Assembly: GCF_035046485.1 (NCBI RefSeq)
Contig: NC_085136.1
Location: forward strand, 219,980,853 to 220,044,852
DNA: 64,000 bases
Direction of reading: 5' to 3'
DNA from: Aedes albopictus
Taxonomy: Eukaryota > Arthropoda > Insecta > Diptera > Culicidae
Part shown: one piece after another, positions 21,780 to 33,889 of the stretch
Position numbering within the stretch: the first letter of the stretch is position 1
Layout of the letters: each line of letters starts with the position of its first letter
Position numbers and translations under genes: made by a program
The notes under the pieces: model-generated
The model's input: the letters and a program-made list of their open reading frames with translations, nothing else
Database searches by the model: none
What the model was told of the DNA's origin: nothing

Positions 21780-24669
21780 CGACGCACAGTGGGACCATTT
21801 TGAAAAAAGACGATCAAAACCTCTAAGAGCCGTTAGATGACATTTTAGCATATGGGTGTCTTTGGAAGATATGTTCATAAAAATCTTCTCTATTTTTATG
21901 CATATTCACTGTATGGTAAAACTGTAGGGTGAACCCGAGCAAAAAAATATTTTTTCAAAATATTTTTTTAGAGGGTAGATGTCTTCAGCAAACTTGTAGA
22001 ACATGTAATTTTAAGTAACTTTGCCGAAGACACCATATAGCTTGGACTTAGTTTTTGGAGAGAAAATATGAAAGTTTAAAAAACAACCTCAAAATCGGTT
22101 TTTGAACTTTTCTATGATTATATCGTAAAATTTCAACGTGATATGTTCTACAAGTTTGTAGGTATTACTGAAATACACTATCTTGCCGAAGACACTAACT
22201 CTGTAGAATTGAAAATTGCTCCAGTAAACCAATTTTTTTGAAATTTTTTCACTATTTTCACTATTGAATATTTTTTGAATAGGCACTTTTTGGCAGCCGT
22301 GCTGTCAAAATTTCAATGGTTCATTATGCCCAGAATAGACCAAAATTGTCCTAACAATCGGGTCTGATAAGGCACTTTGATATCTGATGCTATTTTAATA
22401 GTCATTTTCAAAGAAAATATTCACAAATTTCATACAACTTTTCGATATTATTTTTAGTTCATCTAAGTAGTTATCCTGAATAAAAAACTTTTTCAATTGT
22501 AAGTGTTATTTATTTTGAACTAAAAATTTAGAGAAAGGGAAAAGCCTCTTTGAGAGATTTTCTCAACTACGAAAACTATCTCAAAAAGGCACAAAACCTC
22601 TTTATCTCTTCAAAAAATTGTTATAATAAAAACTTAAAACTAAAGGCTCCTCCGGAAAAGTATCCATAACACTAGTTTACAGCATTTTTGAACTCGGTAA
22701 GCTGATGATCGTTTTTGGCGTAGAATCATGCCCTGAGTTCGAAAACGCGAAGGAAAAAAATTACAGTAGAGCGGAAATTTTTTCGACTTTCCATACAAGG
22801 CTGATGATTTGAAATCGATTTTTGTTCTATTTTTAAGCAAAGTCGCTCACTTCACACATCTCATTCTCCGTAATTAATTATCCGATTGAGATGAATTTTT
22901 TACTGTATCTCGCCTACATATGATATGTCAAATAAACGTTGAGAAAGAATTTTTAAATGGTTTTTTTCTCATTGAAAAAAATACATTTCTTCATATATTT
23001 TTGGAAATTTTGCAAAAATTTAAGGAGATCGTCCCCAAATCTCGTCAGTATCTTGAATTTCATCAATCTGACGCGAAACCTGCATTCAGATGATCGAATG
23101 GTATTATATCCAGCTTTTATTTTATGGAAAAAGATTTAAAATTGGTTGAACAAAACGCAAGATATTTGAATTTTAGTAAATTCCATATTTTAAAAAGTTG
23201 TAAAACTCGATATTGAGCCAAAACTCAAAAACTGTTCTACTTTAAATTTTTTGAAGCACGGTTTCGAAATCAGCGCTAAATTATGCTTCAAAAATTTTGG
23301 TCGTTGACAGAAGTTCACGACTTTCGTTTTATTTTGTAAACTAGTGTAATCGAGCCGTGATCTTGATGCGGATTTGCCAAGGGATGAATCAAGGTAATAT
23401 TTCTACGATGAAAAAAATTTGAACATCAAGGACAGGAATCGACCTAACGGACGCAGTTCTTGAAAACTGAAAAAAAAAATTAAAGAGTATGAAACAGCAT
23501 AACCAATTTCAATAAAATATCTGTGAGGTATTTTCATCTTGACGAAAGATTTACAACCTAGAATATCTCTAACAGATACTGGCTATTTCAATGTGAAGTA
23601 ACAATGTTTCACTCCTCACTCGTTTCATTTATTTTTTTATTTTCAACAGAAAACTTTTAGAGGCATTCATTATATTTTCGCCTGTTTAGTTTTTTTAACC
23701 GAAGTTATAATGTTAACATAGCAAATGAAAAAAATATATTATTATTGTTTTAGTTGATTGATTAATTTATGTACTTTAACATAATCGAATGCATTGAGAA
23801 TTGCAATAAAAAATTAGATAAAAAACACAGTTTTTAATAGATGTTAAAAATTCATCTAAAATTTAATAAGCGATATTTTTTGTCGGGAATTGAATGTAAA
23901 GTCAACCACAGTGTTAGAAATATAGACTATTTCAACAAGAATACTATTTGGATCAACTAATAATAATGTTGAAAAGTTTTCGTGAGTTATCAGTTTGTAT
24001 TGAATGATTTGAATGAAATTTGCGAATATTTCCTTCGAAAAATGACTATTAAAATAGCACCAGAAATCAAAGTGCCTTATCAGACCCGATTGTTAAGTCA
24101 ATTTTGGTCTATTCTGGACATAATGAACCTTTGAAATTTTGACAGCACGGCTGCCAAAAAGTGCCTATTCAAAAAATATTCAATAGTGAAAATAGTGAAA
24201 AAATTTCAAAAAAAAATGGTTTACTGAAGCAATTTTCAATTTTACAGAATTGATGTCTTCAGCAAGACGGTGTATTTCAGTAGTACCTACAAATTTGTAG
24301 AACATATCACGTTGAAATTTTACGATATAATCATGGAAAAGTTCAAAAAACTGATTTTGAAGTTGTTTTTTAAAACTTTCATATTTTCTCCCCAAAAATT
24401 AAGTCCAAGCTATATGGTGTCTTCAGCAAAGTTACTTGAAATTACATGTTCTACAAGTTTGCTGAAGACATCTACCCTCTAAAAATTATTTTGAAAAAAT
24501 ATTTTTTTGCTCGGGTTCACCCTACAGTTTTACCATACAGTGAATGTGCATAAAAATAGAGAAGATTTTTATGAACATATCTTCCAAAGACACCTATATG
24601 CTAAAATGTCATCTAATGGCTCTTAGGGGTTTTGATCGTCTTTTTTCAGAATGGTCCCACTGTGCGACG
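21780..24669. mobile_element. Transib-like non-autonomous transposon, 2880 bp
   Basis: Element 21785-24664 is flanked by CGACG on both sides (21780-21784, 24665-24669). Both ends begin CACAGTGGGACC, i.e. the heptamer CACAGTG, and after 21 bp both carry ATCAAAACC (21813-21821 and its inverted copy). Transib transposons are known for CACWRTG ends, GC-rich CGNCG-like 5-bp targets and an RSS-like heptamer/nonamer. The inverted arms extend about 680 bp (to about 22465 and from about 23955). The ~1.5-kb centre is AT-rich without a transposase. Superfamily call is by termini and duplication only. Confidence 0.82.
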
Positions 24670-26310
24670 GTCCACGAAATGGCAACGAAAGTTTTTTCGG
24701 TTTTTCGGCGGATAACGTAACAAAATTGAGTCGAATCGCCTGCATTGTTCAGTTTTCTTCCAATGATCTCTTGAGGAATCGGCCTGGAAGAACTTTATCC
24801 AGCTAAGACAATTATGCCGTTTTACAGGTGGCAATTCTCCACGAGGTGAATGTAAATCACAATCACCTCGTGAAGAGTCGCTTTCACAGCTCTGTTACGA
24901 TTTTGGCATGCGTGTGCGACCCCTACTCTGTTCGGCAAACTTTTAGACAAAACCACAAGGCAAAAGCCGTCCATACTTCGTTTCTTGATTGCACGCTTGT
25001 GTATTGAGAAAATAGCAAGTGAGTGTAACTCGTTGCAAGTGAGTGTTCCCATCCCGGATTCTTGGGTTTGCAACATTGCGCATTCATTGATGCCCGCGTC
25101 CGGACAACGAAATGGTATGTAATTATTCAATTAAAATTTAATCTACTGAATTAAAGAGAAATTAATTTGTTTCCGTTTTCAGAATGCAATTTTGATAGTA
25201 GGTATTTATGCCTTCGATCTTACGCAGAATCAAGCGTGATGGCCGTCCTTCAGGGGTTTGAAGTGGGCCATCAGGATTCGCATATTAGTGGAAACAACGG
25301 AATCTGCCGCGGCGGAATCGGAATCTTTCCGGTTTTCCGCGTGATTTTGTTTCGCTATTAATCATTGAAAAATATTCCGAACTGATAGACAGATGCAAAG
25401 GTACGGGTGTGAAAATACTTTTGCTGTTAGCAGTTGTCCCGGAGAAATACACGAATATTGAAAAGATTTGGAACAAGCTTTATAGTCGTAGTTTAATATT
25501 CCCCTGCCCTTACTGTACTGTTCCCAAAATCAATTTTGCAAACACAGTCGGTCAGCACAGAGCTCTTGGTCACATTTGGGAGATGACAACGAGAGGTAGA
25601 GAACTGGGCTCCGAAAGAAAACTGGCCAGACAGTATTACAGTTGCGTAAATGAGCCATTGCTGAACGGGTCTCGCAGCGACAATAATCATACACAGAAGA
25701 ATATTTTTACAGGCATTTGCCCAATTCGACCATAAACATGAAAGTTGTTTCCAGAAAAGCCTAGACGGAGATTTTCTAGAACATATTGAGAATGTTGCTA
25801 ACACATTGATAGCCTAATCGTTTTATACTTCATATTTTAAGATTCCACGTAGCCGAATTATGGGACTGAACTGATTAAATACGGCGAACAAGTGAGCGAA
25901 GCTGTGAATTTCGTTTTTCAAGTGATGTAGAACCGTGCGAAGACACCGGAGAACTCCGAGACAGGCCGACAGCTGCTTCTTGCGGTAGTGATGTACAACA
26001 ATGAGCATTTGTAAACAATCGTGTCTTTAACTGGATTCGATAAATTAATAATGTTACAACTGCAGAAAATTTACATGATCCAATTCTTTCATTGAAATAA
26101 ATGTTAATGAAATAAGCCTACAAATAAGAACAACAAAATTTAAATGTTAGCTACGCTTCATATCTTTCATCATTCAATTTCATTTGATGCCTATTATGTA
26201 CAATCAAATAAAAACTTCAGGAGTTTCAGACATATAATTTTTAAAGTTTGTTCTCCAGAAAATCTCAACAAATTGAAAAGATTGACTTGAAAAATAAGCC
26301 CGAAAATTAG
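24670..26310. other. Region with one unrecognised ORF; otherwise unassigned
   Basis: The open frame 25409-25735 on plus (108 codons) reads MKILLLLAVVPEKYTNIEKI, then KLYSRSLIFPCPYCTVPKIN. Its composition is plausible for protein, with a CPYC pair, but I recognise no family, and downstream stops limit it. A possible acceptor (ttttcag, about 25176-25182) precedes a short open stretch. I cannot decide between a gene remnant and chance. Confidence 0.25.
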
Positions 26311-26510
26311 ATCTTTTAGGGTTGATTTCTTCATCATGGCTGAACCGGTAAGCCGGGCTTATCCATACATTTACACCTGGTTCAACGATTATGTCCCTAA
26401 AGGCCGATTTCTTCACCCTGGCTAAAGCGTTAAACCAGGTTTAACTATATATGTGTACGACTGGCTTACCGGTTAAGCCGAGGAAGAAATCGGCTCTTAA
26501 GCATGTTGTA
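26311..26510. repeat. Clustered inverted ggccgatttcttc repeats
   Basis: gttgatttcttcatcatggc (26321), ggccgatttcttcaccctgg (26401) and the inverted gaggaagaaatcggctctta (26480-26499) share a core with accggtaagcc / ggcttaccggttaagcc. The pair 26401/26499 outlines a ~107-bp MITE; the copy at 26321 is a second, direct unit. No duplication could be fixed. Confidence 0.5.
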
Positions 26511-26700
26511 CTAGAAACGGGTTTTCATTTGAACTAAAGTGTCTCGAGTATACCAAAGTGGCGAATCCTGGTCGTTTTGACAGGTCTCCTGCTCGATTGG
26601 AACTATGGGGATGACAGCAAATCGGCTGTTCCAATTTTGACGTTTCTCCACTTTGTTATTCCAGACTCGTTAATTTGAACCATACGTACCGTTTTGATAA

Positions 26701-27063
26701 CACTGCTCGACAAAATTTTACAAAATATGGTGTTATGGGATGAGAAAAATATAACAGGGGTTTGGGACCCTAGAAGTGTCAGTGAAAGAATTTTTGAAAA
26801 ATAGTGGAACGTGCCGTGCATATTTCTAGGCGTTTTTGGTATTTGGGTTAGTTTCGTTATTGCCTAACGCCCAAATATATGCAAAGTGCATTTTAATGCA
26901 CATATCAATTGAACGCCCCAAGTTCTCCATACAAACTTCGGTTTTGAACTGTGAAGGCCCGGTCTAATATTTTTCAAAAATTCTTTCACTATGACACTTC
27001 TAGGGTCCCAAACCCCTGTTATTTTTTTTCTCATCCCATACCAAAATTAAGTGTTGAACGGTG
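26701..27063. mobile_element. Palindromic MITE, 363 bp
   Basis: The left arm 26701-26800 and right arm 26970-27063 are inverted copies sharing gggatgagaaaaa, aacaggggtttgggacccta and gtgaaagaatttttgaaaaa. Outer ends are cactgctcgac and gttgaacggtg. No clear target duplication. No ORF. Confidence 0.72.
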
Positions 27064-27188
27064 TCATCTGCTTAGCTTCAAGCTGCATCATTTCTTAGCC
27101 CAAACGCTCGCTGTAGTTATCTGCACTGAGCTTATCGGCTTCCAGTTTAGCAAAGTTCTGCTTACACTTTTTGTGCTTTTCAGATAAT

Positions 27189-28046
27189 TAGGGGGATTAG
27201 GGGCATAATGGACACTCGGGCGAAATGGACACCCCTGTTTTTGCTGAAACCGTTGACTTTTATGTAAAACTTTTAATGCATAAGTGTAAAGGAACAAGTC
27301 AAGGCTCTGATTTTCAAAAGTTCCATTTATATTCCTCCAAAATAACCAAAATATCTTTGAAAATAAAATATGTTTTTCATATGGTGAAATTCTTATAATT
27401 TCGAAGCAGTATTAAATAAGGTATCACGAGTGTTGGAGTGTGTCAATCATAAAACAAGTAAATTGTTACTTTATCTACATGTATACGAAGATTTAGCAAT
27501 GGATGAAATATTTTATTTTTGATCAGAATTTACCTAAAATAGCAATTTTAATGTTGTAGTCGATTCGGGGCGAAATGAACACTGGCAATTACCAATGGAT
27601 GTACGCACATTGCATACTGTTAGGCGTTTTAGAGAGCTTGGAAAAAGTCAATTCGATTATTTTAGTCTAAAGTTTATTTAATTACCTTTGATGTTATGTA
27701 AACTCGTCTAAGATGGAGTATTATATCTGTGGTATTGATCTCCGTAGGCAAGTTACTTAACTGATCGATGTAACCAAAGAATTAGCATAAAATACGCAGA
27801 GGTGTCCATTATGCCCCGATGGGTATCCATTTCGCCCCGTACCTTTCCTGCCAGCTTTAAAAAACACACGATTTACAATTCATTATTTCTTCACAAAAAA
27901 GACATTCTACCTGTTGTAAATCATTGAAAGACGTAGGAAACAAGTTAAAGTTGTAAGTCAACTGATAATATGTTAACTTTTATTATGTTATACAGGCCTA
28001 ACATACTCATTTGCTTAGGGTGTCCATTATGCCCCTAATCCCCCTA
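27189..28046. mobile_element. TA-flanked MITE (854 bp) with repeated ggggc.aaatggacac motifs
   Basis: Element 27191-28044 has perfect inverted ends of at least 25 bp (ggggg attagg ggcataatggacac) bounded by TA at 27189-27190 and 28045-28046. The unit ggggc(g/a)(a/t)aatg(g/a)acac occurs at the left end, again about 27213 and 27570, and in inverse orientation near 27800, 27825 and the right end. No transposase; Tc1/mariner-type by its TA target. Confidence 0.87.
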
Positions 28047-28868
28047 TTTGCATTGCTTTTCCAGTTGCCTGTACTTAGCTTCCCAATTTAAAACTTCTAC
28101 GTTATCGGCATCACCGAGGGCCGCTCAAATCATGGATCGTAGAATTCAATTGATTTTCATCTCTTGCAGCCAGAGGGTTGCGATCTTTCGTTCCTTGTGG
28201 AGTCTTATTGTGTCAGATTTTTAAAGTCCAATATCTCCTGAGAGTCACTCAGTTGATCAATTCCGACCGTAATGTTTCCTGCTCCACCGGTCTCAACATC
28301 GGTCTTGGACATTTTCATATGGACTGTTGTGATATTGGATTCATTGGAAACGTACTTGGAGTTCGACATACGAAGTGGAGGTGAACACATTTCAAGTGAG
28401 CGATTGTTGGAAGCACACTCGTTCCTACCAGGTCTTGAGTATCATCAGCATTTCCCATTTGTGATTCGATATCCAATAAGTCCTGCGGGTCCTTGGGAAG
28501 CATGTCACATCACAGATGATCATTCTCAACCACAACTTGTCTTGACAATGATTCACTGTTCTTGGACACGTAGGTACTGAGAGTTTGAGTTTGACACATT
28601 AGGCTTAGACCCTGATGCCTCTTCACGCAGCGGTTCAAATAGGTCTTCAGTATCCTTAGGTAATACCGTCTGCGATTCGAAACGCTGTCCTTCACTATAC
28701 GGTTGGACTATTTCGGTTATAGCCGAAAAATAGACCCAAAATCGCAACTTTCAGAAACCCCTGGTGCGGAAAGGCATCAAAGATCTATTTCTATGTAAAA
28801 AATGAAAAAGGAATCGAATGGCGGTGACAATAATATTTACATCCGACAAGCCGTGTTGGTTTATCAAC
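28047..28868. other. Region with short minus-strand frames, unassigned
   Basis: On minus, two short frames contain related strings QTVLPKDTEDLFEP and HMLPKDPQDLLDIE (about 28670 and 28500) plus a Ser/Asn-rich frame, with stops between. This could be a decayed acidic protein gene. I do not recognise it. Confidence 0.25.
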
Positions 28869-30189
28869 AGTTTAATTATTTTAGCTTCTAGCGAGGATCG
28901 AAGTAGGCTTCGCCGCGGTCGGACGTGTTGTTTTCCGCTTGTCACGTTTTTTTTCGCAATCCTGTTTTGTGCGGTTTTGTGAGAATTTGGCTGGTGCTAT
29001 GCACGGTGCTACGCCATCCGGAAGCAGTAAGCATGTGATTTTCGGAATCTGTGGGAAGTTGCAGGGAGCAGACAGCGCGTGCAAACGGTTGTGGATGTGT
29101 TAAGATTTTTTCAGTCGCGTTTTTTCACAACGTCTCGTCTCGTTGAATTAATATGCGGCCTGCAAAATGACGGGTGTTACACCTTCGAAGTGCGGTTAGG
29201 AGTTTCGGGAAATATTCTGCAAATTAGCGTGCTTGTTTCTTTCCTCATTGGTAAACAAAAAAATGAAAACAAGTGTGAGCCGTACTTGGAAAACCAAATA
29301 CATGAAATTGATCAGAAAAAAGAAAATGGTGATGTGATAGAGTGAAGGCACTGTGTAGAGCTTTCTTCCGGGGTTGTGATTGCAAATGCATCAAAAGTCG
29401 TAGGTGATGTGTGGCGAATTTGAACCAAGATAACTTGGCGGGGACGTTGTTGTGCACATTCAGATTCTGTAGATTCAATGCCGGAAGTGTTAAGAGCATA
29501 ATGCAAAAAATCAACACGGAAAATTTCTTGCGGACATTTCTTGCGAGTACATCCGGAATGGTAAAGGTAATGCTGCTGCTTATGGAAGATACAATGTTAC
29601 AGTGTCCCAATAATCAAGTGAATGCTGCGTTTTATCACAGTTCAAGTGGAAAAACCATCTGGCTACGTGTTAGGAACTGCATGATGGTCATATTTGGGTA
29701 ACATCATTTGGTACTGTAGTTTTAATGTGATAATTTTGAAATATGTGTTCCTGTAATAGTGGGAGGGATTAGTATTTTCTTTTCGTTTCAGAGAGCGAGT
29801 AAAGGCGCTTAAGCCTAGGCATAAGGGCCAGGGCATAAGGGGTAAATACCTGTGTCCCATCCCAGGAATCCAAGGACCAAGGGGTGACATTAACCTTCTT
29901 AGCAACGTCACTCCCACCGTTAATGTTTCATATTTATGCTTCGTATACGGAACGGTTGGTACGAGATGTCCCCGTTCTTTGATTTCAATAACAATAACAA
30001 CGCTGCACAGTAGGCCTGGCCGCTTTAATGTTTGTAATACATCTTAGATGTGCTGCAAGGATTAATAATGACAAGAAAAATGATGGAATTAGTCGATTCT
30101 ATCATTTTCCAGGATTCTTTCAATGAATGGCTGTGTATGTGTAGACTAGACTAGACTAGACTACTAGTTTAATTATTTTAGCTTCTAGC
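28869..30189 (+). mobile_element. Retroposed insertion with 24-bp target duplication and (tagac)n tail
   Basis: A 24-bp sequence is present identically at 28869-28892 and 30166-30189. Between them, 28893-30165 begins gaggatcgaagtaggcttcg and ends in a short tandem tail of tagac units (about 30140-30162). A long direct duplication plus a 3' tandem tail is the signature of target-primed reverse transcription. The body has no RT; short frames at 29079-29345 and 29411-29701 are not recognised. It is probably an internally deleted or non-autonomous non-LTR element; LOA-type elements of Aedes are one candidate source. Confidence 0.75.
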
Positions 30190-31011
30190 TGTAATGATAT
30201 CGTATAACGGCCTTTAAAGCGCTGCTGGTTTGTGTATTTGTCAGTGTTACGAATTGTACTGTATAGTAGCAGCTGTTTTATTGGTGGGGGGACTCCTATT
30301 CGATTTGTTTAATATTTCACATCTTCCGGGAAATTTCCCTGAATTCCAACGAGTGCAGTAAAGGCAGCCTCAATGACAAGTGATTGATTTTTGAAAACCG
30401 AATTTAGTAGCTGTATGGTGCTTGTTTTGCAGCCGTGTATTAGCTGATATCAGTTTCTATTTAACCAGCTTCCCTTTTATTCATCGTTGACTGTTCAACT
30501 TCGATGATTACACAACAGAAAGCAAATGACTGAAGCTTATAGCGCTGAAAATGTTAGTAAAAAGGCCCTCGTCCTCGGATCCTCGTTCCAGCCTTCGTCC
30601 TACGTCATGTCATGCAGTTGTGTCATTACCCATCCCTAGTTTTGACGTTCCTTGACTGAAGATCTTGTTTCCAACAAATTGCTCTGCGTAGCGGCGCTTT
30701 GCAAGAATAAATAAGAGAGAACGTTTTCAAAGATGAAATCATAATGAATCTATCGAAGAGGAAATACATCAAATGGTTGACCAAAGAGTTGGCGATCAAC
30801 AACGTGCAGAGGAGGATAACCGAGTCAAAGCTTCGCAACGACGTCGTTGAAATTGTTGACAAAATCATCGAAAATTATAATCAACATTATGCTTGTAATA
30901 CATGTCCTACTGCGTCATGCTACACATGTAGTAGAAATACGTCTCTTCTTCTTCTTTTTTCTGGACACCGCACGGTGTCGAAATTTTGATTATTATCGAA
31001 CTTTCATGTAT
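30190..31011. other. Unassigned region with one short possible coding stretch
   Basis: The plus frame from 30744 begins MNLSKRKYIKWLTKELAINN and stays protein-like (basic, helical) to about 30890 before becoming AT-rich and ending at 30989. No family recognised and no splice context that I can defend. Confidence 0.25.
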
Positions 31012-31261
31012 TACCTCGGATTTTTCTTCATAGAATGTCAGAATTTCGGCTATAATTTACAAATACAAAATTTGGGGAAAATTTGAGTTAGATGAGTTTT
31101 TGGCTATTTTCCATACTAAAAATCAATAATTACTATTTTAGCCCAAAAAACGTCCCACACAAAATGTATGGAAAAACTTTCGCCGATGAAATATTTTCTA
31201 GTTTTCCGATTATGAATACATAGCCCAAATACTAATCATTTTCGAAGAAAAATCCGAGGTA
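31012..31261. mobile_element. TA-flanked MITE, 246 bp
   Basis: Element 31014-31259 has inverted ends cctcggatttttcttc / gaagaaaaatccgagg, bounded by TA (31012-31013, 31260-31261). No ORF. The right TA is also the first TA of the sequence starting ccgtaaaacggggtatc at 31262, so it inserted at the edge of another element. Confidence 0.8.
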
Positions 31262-31420
31262 CCGTAAAACGGGGTATCTTTGATAATGCGGGTTACTTTG
31301 ACAGGGCGACAGGCATGGTGTTATTTATCTTATAACTTTGATTCCTTTAACCAGTTAAGAAAAAGGAAAACATAAATCAATTCTATACATATGAAAGTTC
31401 ATCTCAGACGTATTTTCATT
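31260..31420. mobile_element. One-sided end of a ccgtaaaacgggg-type MITE
   Basis: ccgtaaaacggggtatcttt at 31262 resembles the ends of the elements at 18694 and 34690 in layout, and gcgggttactttgacagg repeats the sub-terminal unit. A loosely inverse string, gcattatcaaagttacccc, occurs at 36213. No matching right terminus was found nearby, so it is partial. Confidence 0.45.
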
Positions 31421-32220
31421 AAAATCTAGTTTATATACAACTTTTTGGACAAAAAATAAAAATTGTTGATATATTTGGCATTTATCAACCCCTTCAAACA
31501 ATCTTCTATACGACTTCGTTACAACTATTTTTTCAATGAATGAACTCTTATTCTCGATAGATTCATCATAGTAGATTCCAAATCTGGCCTTGAATCTCTT
31601 AACAAAGTGTGTTTCAACGAAATAAAAGCAATTTTGTAAATTGGGATATTAATCTCCATACATTGATAAATGCCTTAAAGTATGCAATGCCCTTGTAATT
31701 TCATGTAGATAAATATGTGTTGTTAAAAATTTGTTAATAAAACATTAAAAACTACCAAAAAAAGCAAACTAACCATGAATAACATGTAATCATTTGTTAA
31801 TGTACCGTTAAGCATTTATTATTACAAAAAATTATAGGGGCGTGTACAAGACACAACCGCATGACGTAAACTACGTAAAGCAGTTTGTTATTGGTTGAAT
31901 CAATAGTTTGAATCAATAAAAATAATCATATCATAAGAAACTAGGTAAATTCTGCAAGTTTGAGAATTCCGGCATTGGAAATAATTACAAAATACATATT
32001 TTGAACATGTACCGACTCTCTAAGCAGAATACCCTCTTCAAAAGAGTGTAATAAGTGTTGTACCATTTAATTCCGCCCTATTTTGCTTATCCTTTGACAG
32101 ATACGCGTATCGACTACCACTTGTAATCTGATGAAAAGACACGGTTTAATTTCCGCATAATGCTGTTGCATTTTGTTTAGTATACTATAATAGATTTCAA
32201 AATTCGGCAGTTTTGACACT
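31421..32220. other. AT-rich unassigned region
   Basis: No supported feature. gacgtaaactacgt near 31863 resembles an inverse string near 36007 but is short. Confidence 0.3.
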
Positions 32221-32990
32221 TATGTATTTATATTTATTTGTCGTCAATCATGAGTAGACCAGTTTGTTACAATGAATGTTACATAATTTGTCTTAAATTT
32301 AGAAATACATAATATATATCAGAGTATTCACTTAAATCAACTATTTAGAGCTACTTTTGCGTTTCGTGTTTATCGGATAGCATTGAAATATTTTCTTAAT
32401 TTATCTTTTGTTAGTGTAAAGTCAATAGCCTCAGAACGTTTAATGAAAGAAACCATCATTCGATTTAAAGGACCAAATTTGGCATAGTTTGTGCGATGAT
32501 TGTTGGCAATGAAAAACTATTTCGGTTTCGAATGGTCGAGATGGTATGTAAAAATTGAGTTTGGATAACAGTTCAGATGAATCTATTCGATGAGAAACTA
32601 AATCATTAATCAACGAAATCATCGCAAATTCACGGCGCTCTTTCAATGTTTGTATGTTGATTAACATACAACGGGCTTTGTATGAAGGAAGAGGAAATCT
32701 TGTCCAGCCTAATTTACGGAGTGCAAACAATAAGAATTGCTTTTGTACAGATTCTATTCGTTCCTCATGTGTGATGGAATATGGTGACCAAACTATGATA
32801 CAATATTCCAGTATTGATGTGACCAGCGTCACTTTATCGGGAAATCTGCCATTTACTCTTTCACAAATTTGATAAAGCCCTTGAAAAGGCTGTTCGAACC
32901 AGAATTTAGTCAAATTATTGCACGCGAGTTCAACAAATTTCATTGTTCTGGCAGCAAAAGTCAGAGGCTTTGTCTTAGGACGTCCATAAG
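32221..32990 (-). pseudogene. Jockey/CR1-type non-LTR element, 3' end
   Basis: The minus frame 32943-32440 contains VTSILEYCIIVWSPYSITHE, RIESVQKQFLLFALRKLGW and SYKARCMLINIQTLKERREF, the conserved post-RT region of Jockey- and CR1-type elements (RPILEYxxxVWxPY; VQ(R/K)xFLRFALR). A frameshift near 32460 moves the true end into another frame (about 32475-32365). It is followed by ~150 bp of 3' UTR with aataaat near 32231. The RT palm is absent (5' truncated). On plus, an (aag)n microsatellite at about 32989-33012 marks the truncation edge. Confidence 0.78.
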
Positions 32991-33012
32991 AAGAAGAAGA
33001 AGAAGTAGAAGA
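32989..33012. repeat. (AAG)n microsatellite
   Basis: A short run of aag units with one gta interruption, next to the truncated 5' edge of the Jockey-type fragment. Confidence 0.7.
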
Positions 33013-33049
33013 ATTAGTTTGACGAGAGAGGGGTAAGAATCAGTAATTC

Positions 33050-33880
33050 AATACAGCTTACTTTGGAATCAAACAGATCAATCAAAAATGCAAATCATTA
33101 AGCTTTTGCTGATTTGATGACTGGAATTGCCTATATATTATTATTAATCAAAGAATTTCTATAAATCGTCGTAGCTTTCTTCCAGATTTTGTGGCAAAAA
33201 TGGGCACAGAGAATTTGGATTTTTGCAGACATAATACTAATTGAAATTCGGTTGCGAAATAATCTTCATTTCTTCATTAAACTTGCAATTTCTCTAAGTT
33301 TAAGAGAATTATTGGAAATTTCCGATCAACTCGCTTTTGTAAATTTATATGGAGTGTATCATGGATGCTACAAGAAGCAATTATATTTCCACTACTCCGC
33401 TACTCCGGCTTTGAGACTGTGCCGATTTTGACATTATTTGTGACCCGGCGCTTCGTCTTCCTTAGAAAATTATTCGGTTTATTCTTGTGGAGGAACATTG
33501 GCAAACGCAAACGGAGAAACTGGCTAGCCCTCCTTCAATGCAATCCATGAACTGCTCCATGCTAGCCCTCCTTCAATGCAAGGTCATGAACGAATGATGG
33601 AAGATGAGAAGAATTTAACTGGACGGCAAAACGCAAAAATGTGCTCGCACGCAATCGGCTGGTTAAAACATCGGCTTACTTTTCCCAAACTTTCAATAGT
33701 TTGCTGTTGAAAAACAATAATTTTGATTATTTGTCATAAATGGAATGTACATACATTTCCAATCGATTAATATGAAATATTTGGAAATAATACTATTAAT
33801 GACTGAGTTATTAGCGTGCAAAATCTGACATAATTTCGTGACCGTCTTAAAATTATAGATTTCCAGTGCCGTGGTAGCGT
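33050..33880 (-). other. Histone-like unit E (defective copy)
   Basis: On minus it shares upstream sequence with units B and C (gctaataactcagt, cagcaaactattgaaagttt), then the 5'-leader motif cagtttctccgtttgcg (about 33523-33507). It then jumps to ccacaagaataaaccgaata (about 33493) and a ~400-bp downstream tail homologous to that of unit D. The promoter TATA is degraded and the 3' hairpin is absent, so this is a deleted hybrid of a type-1 front and a type-2 back. No ORF is recognised. Confidence 0.55.
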
Positions 33881-33889
33881 AAGCACCCC

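Noticed and set aside
26701..27063. Transib family membership from the CACTG end
   Set aside because: Ends are CACTGCTCG, not CACWRTGG, and no 5-bp duplication was found.
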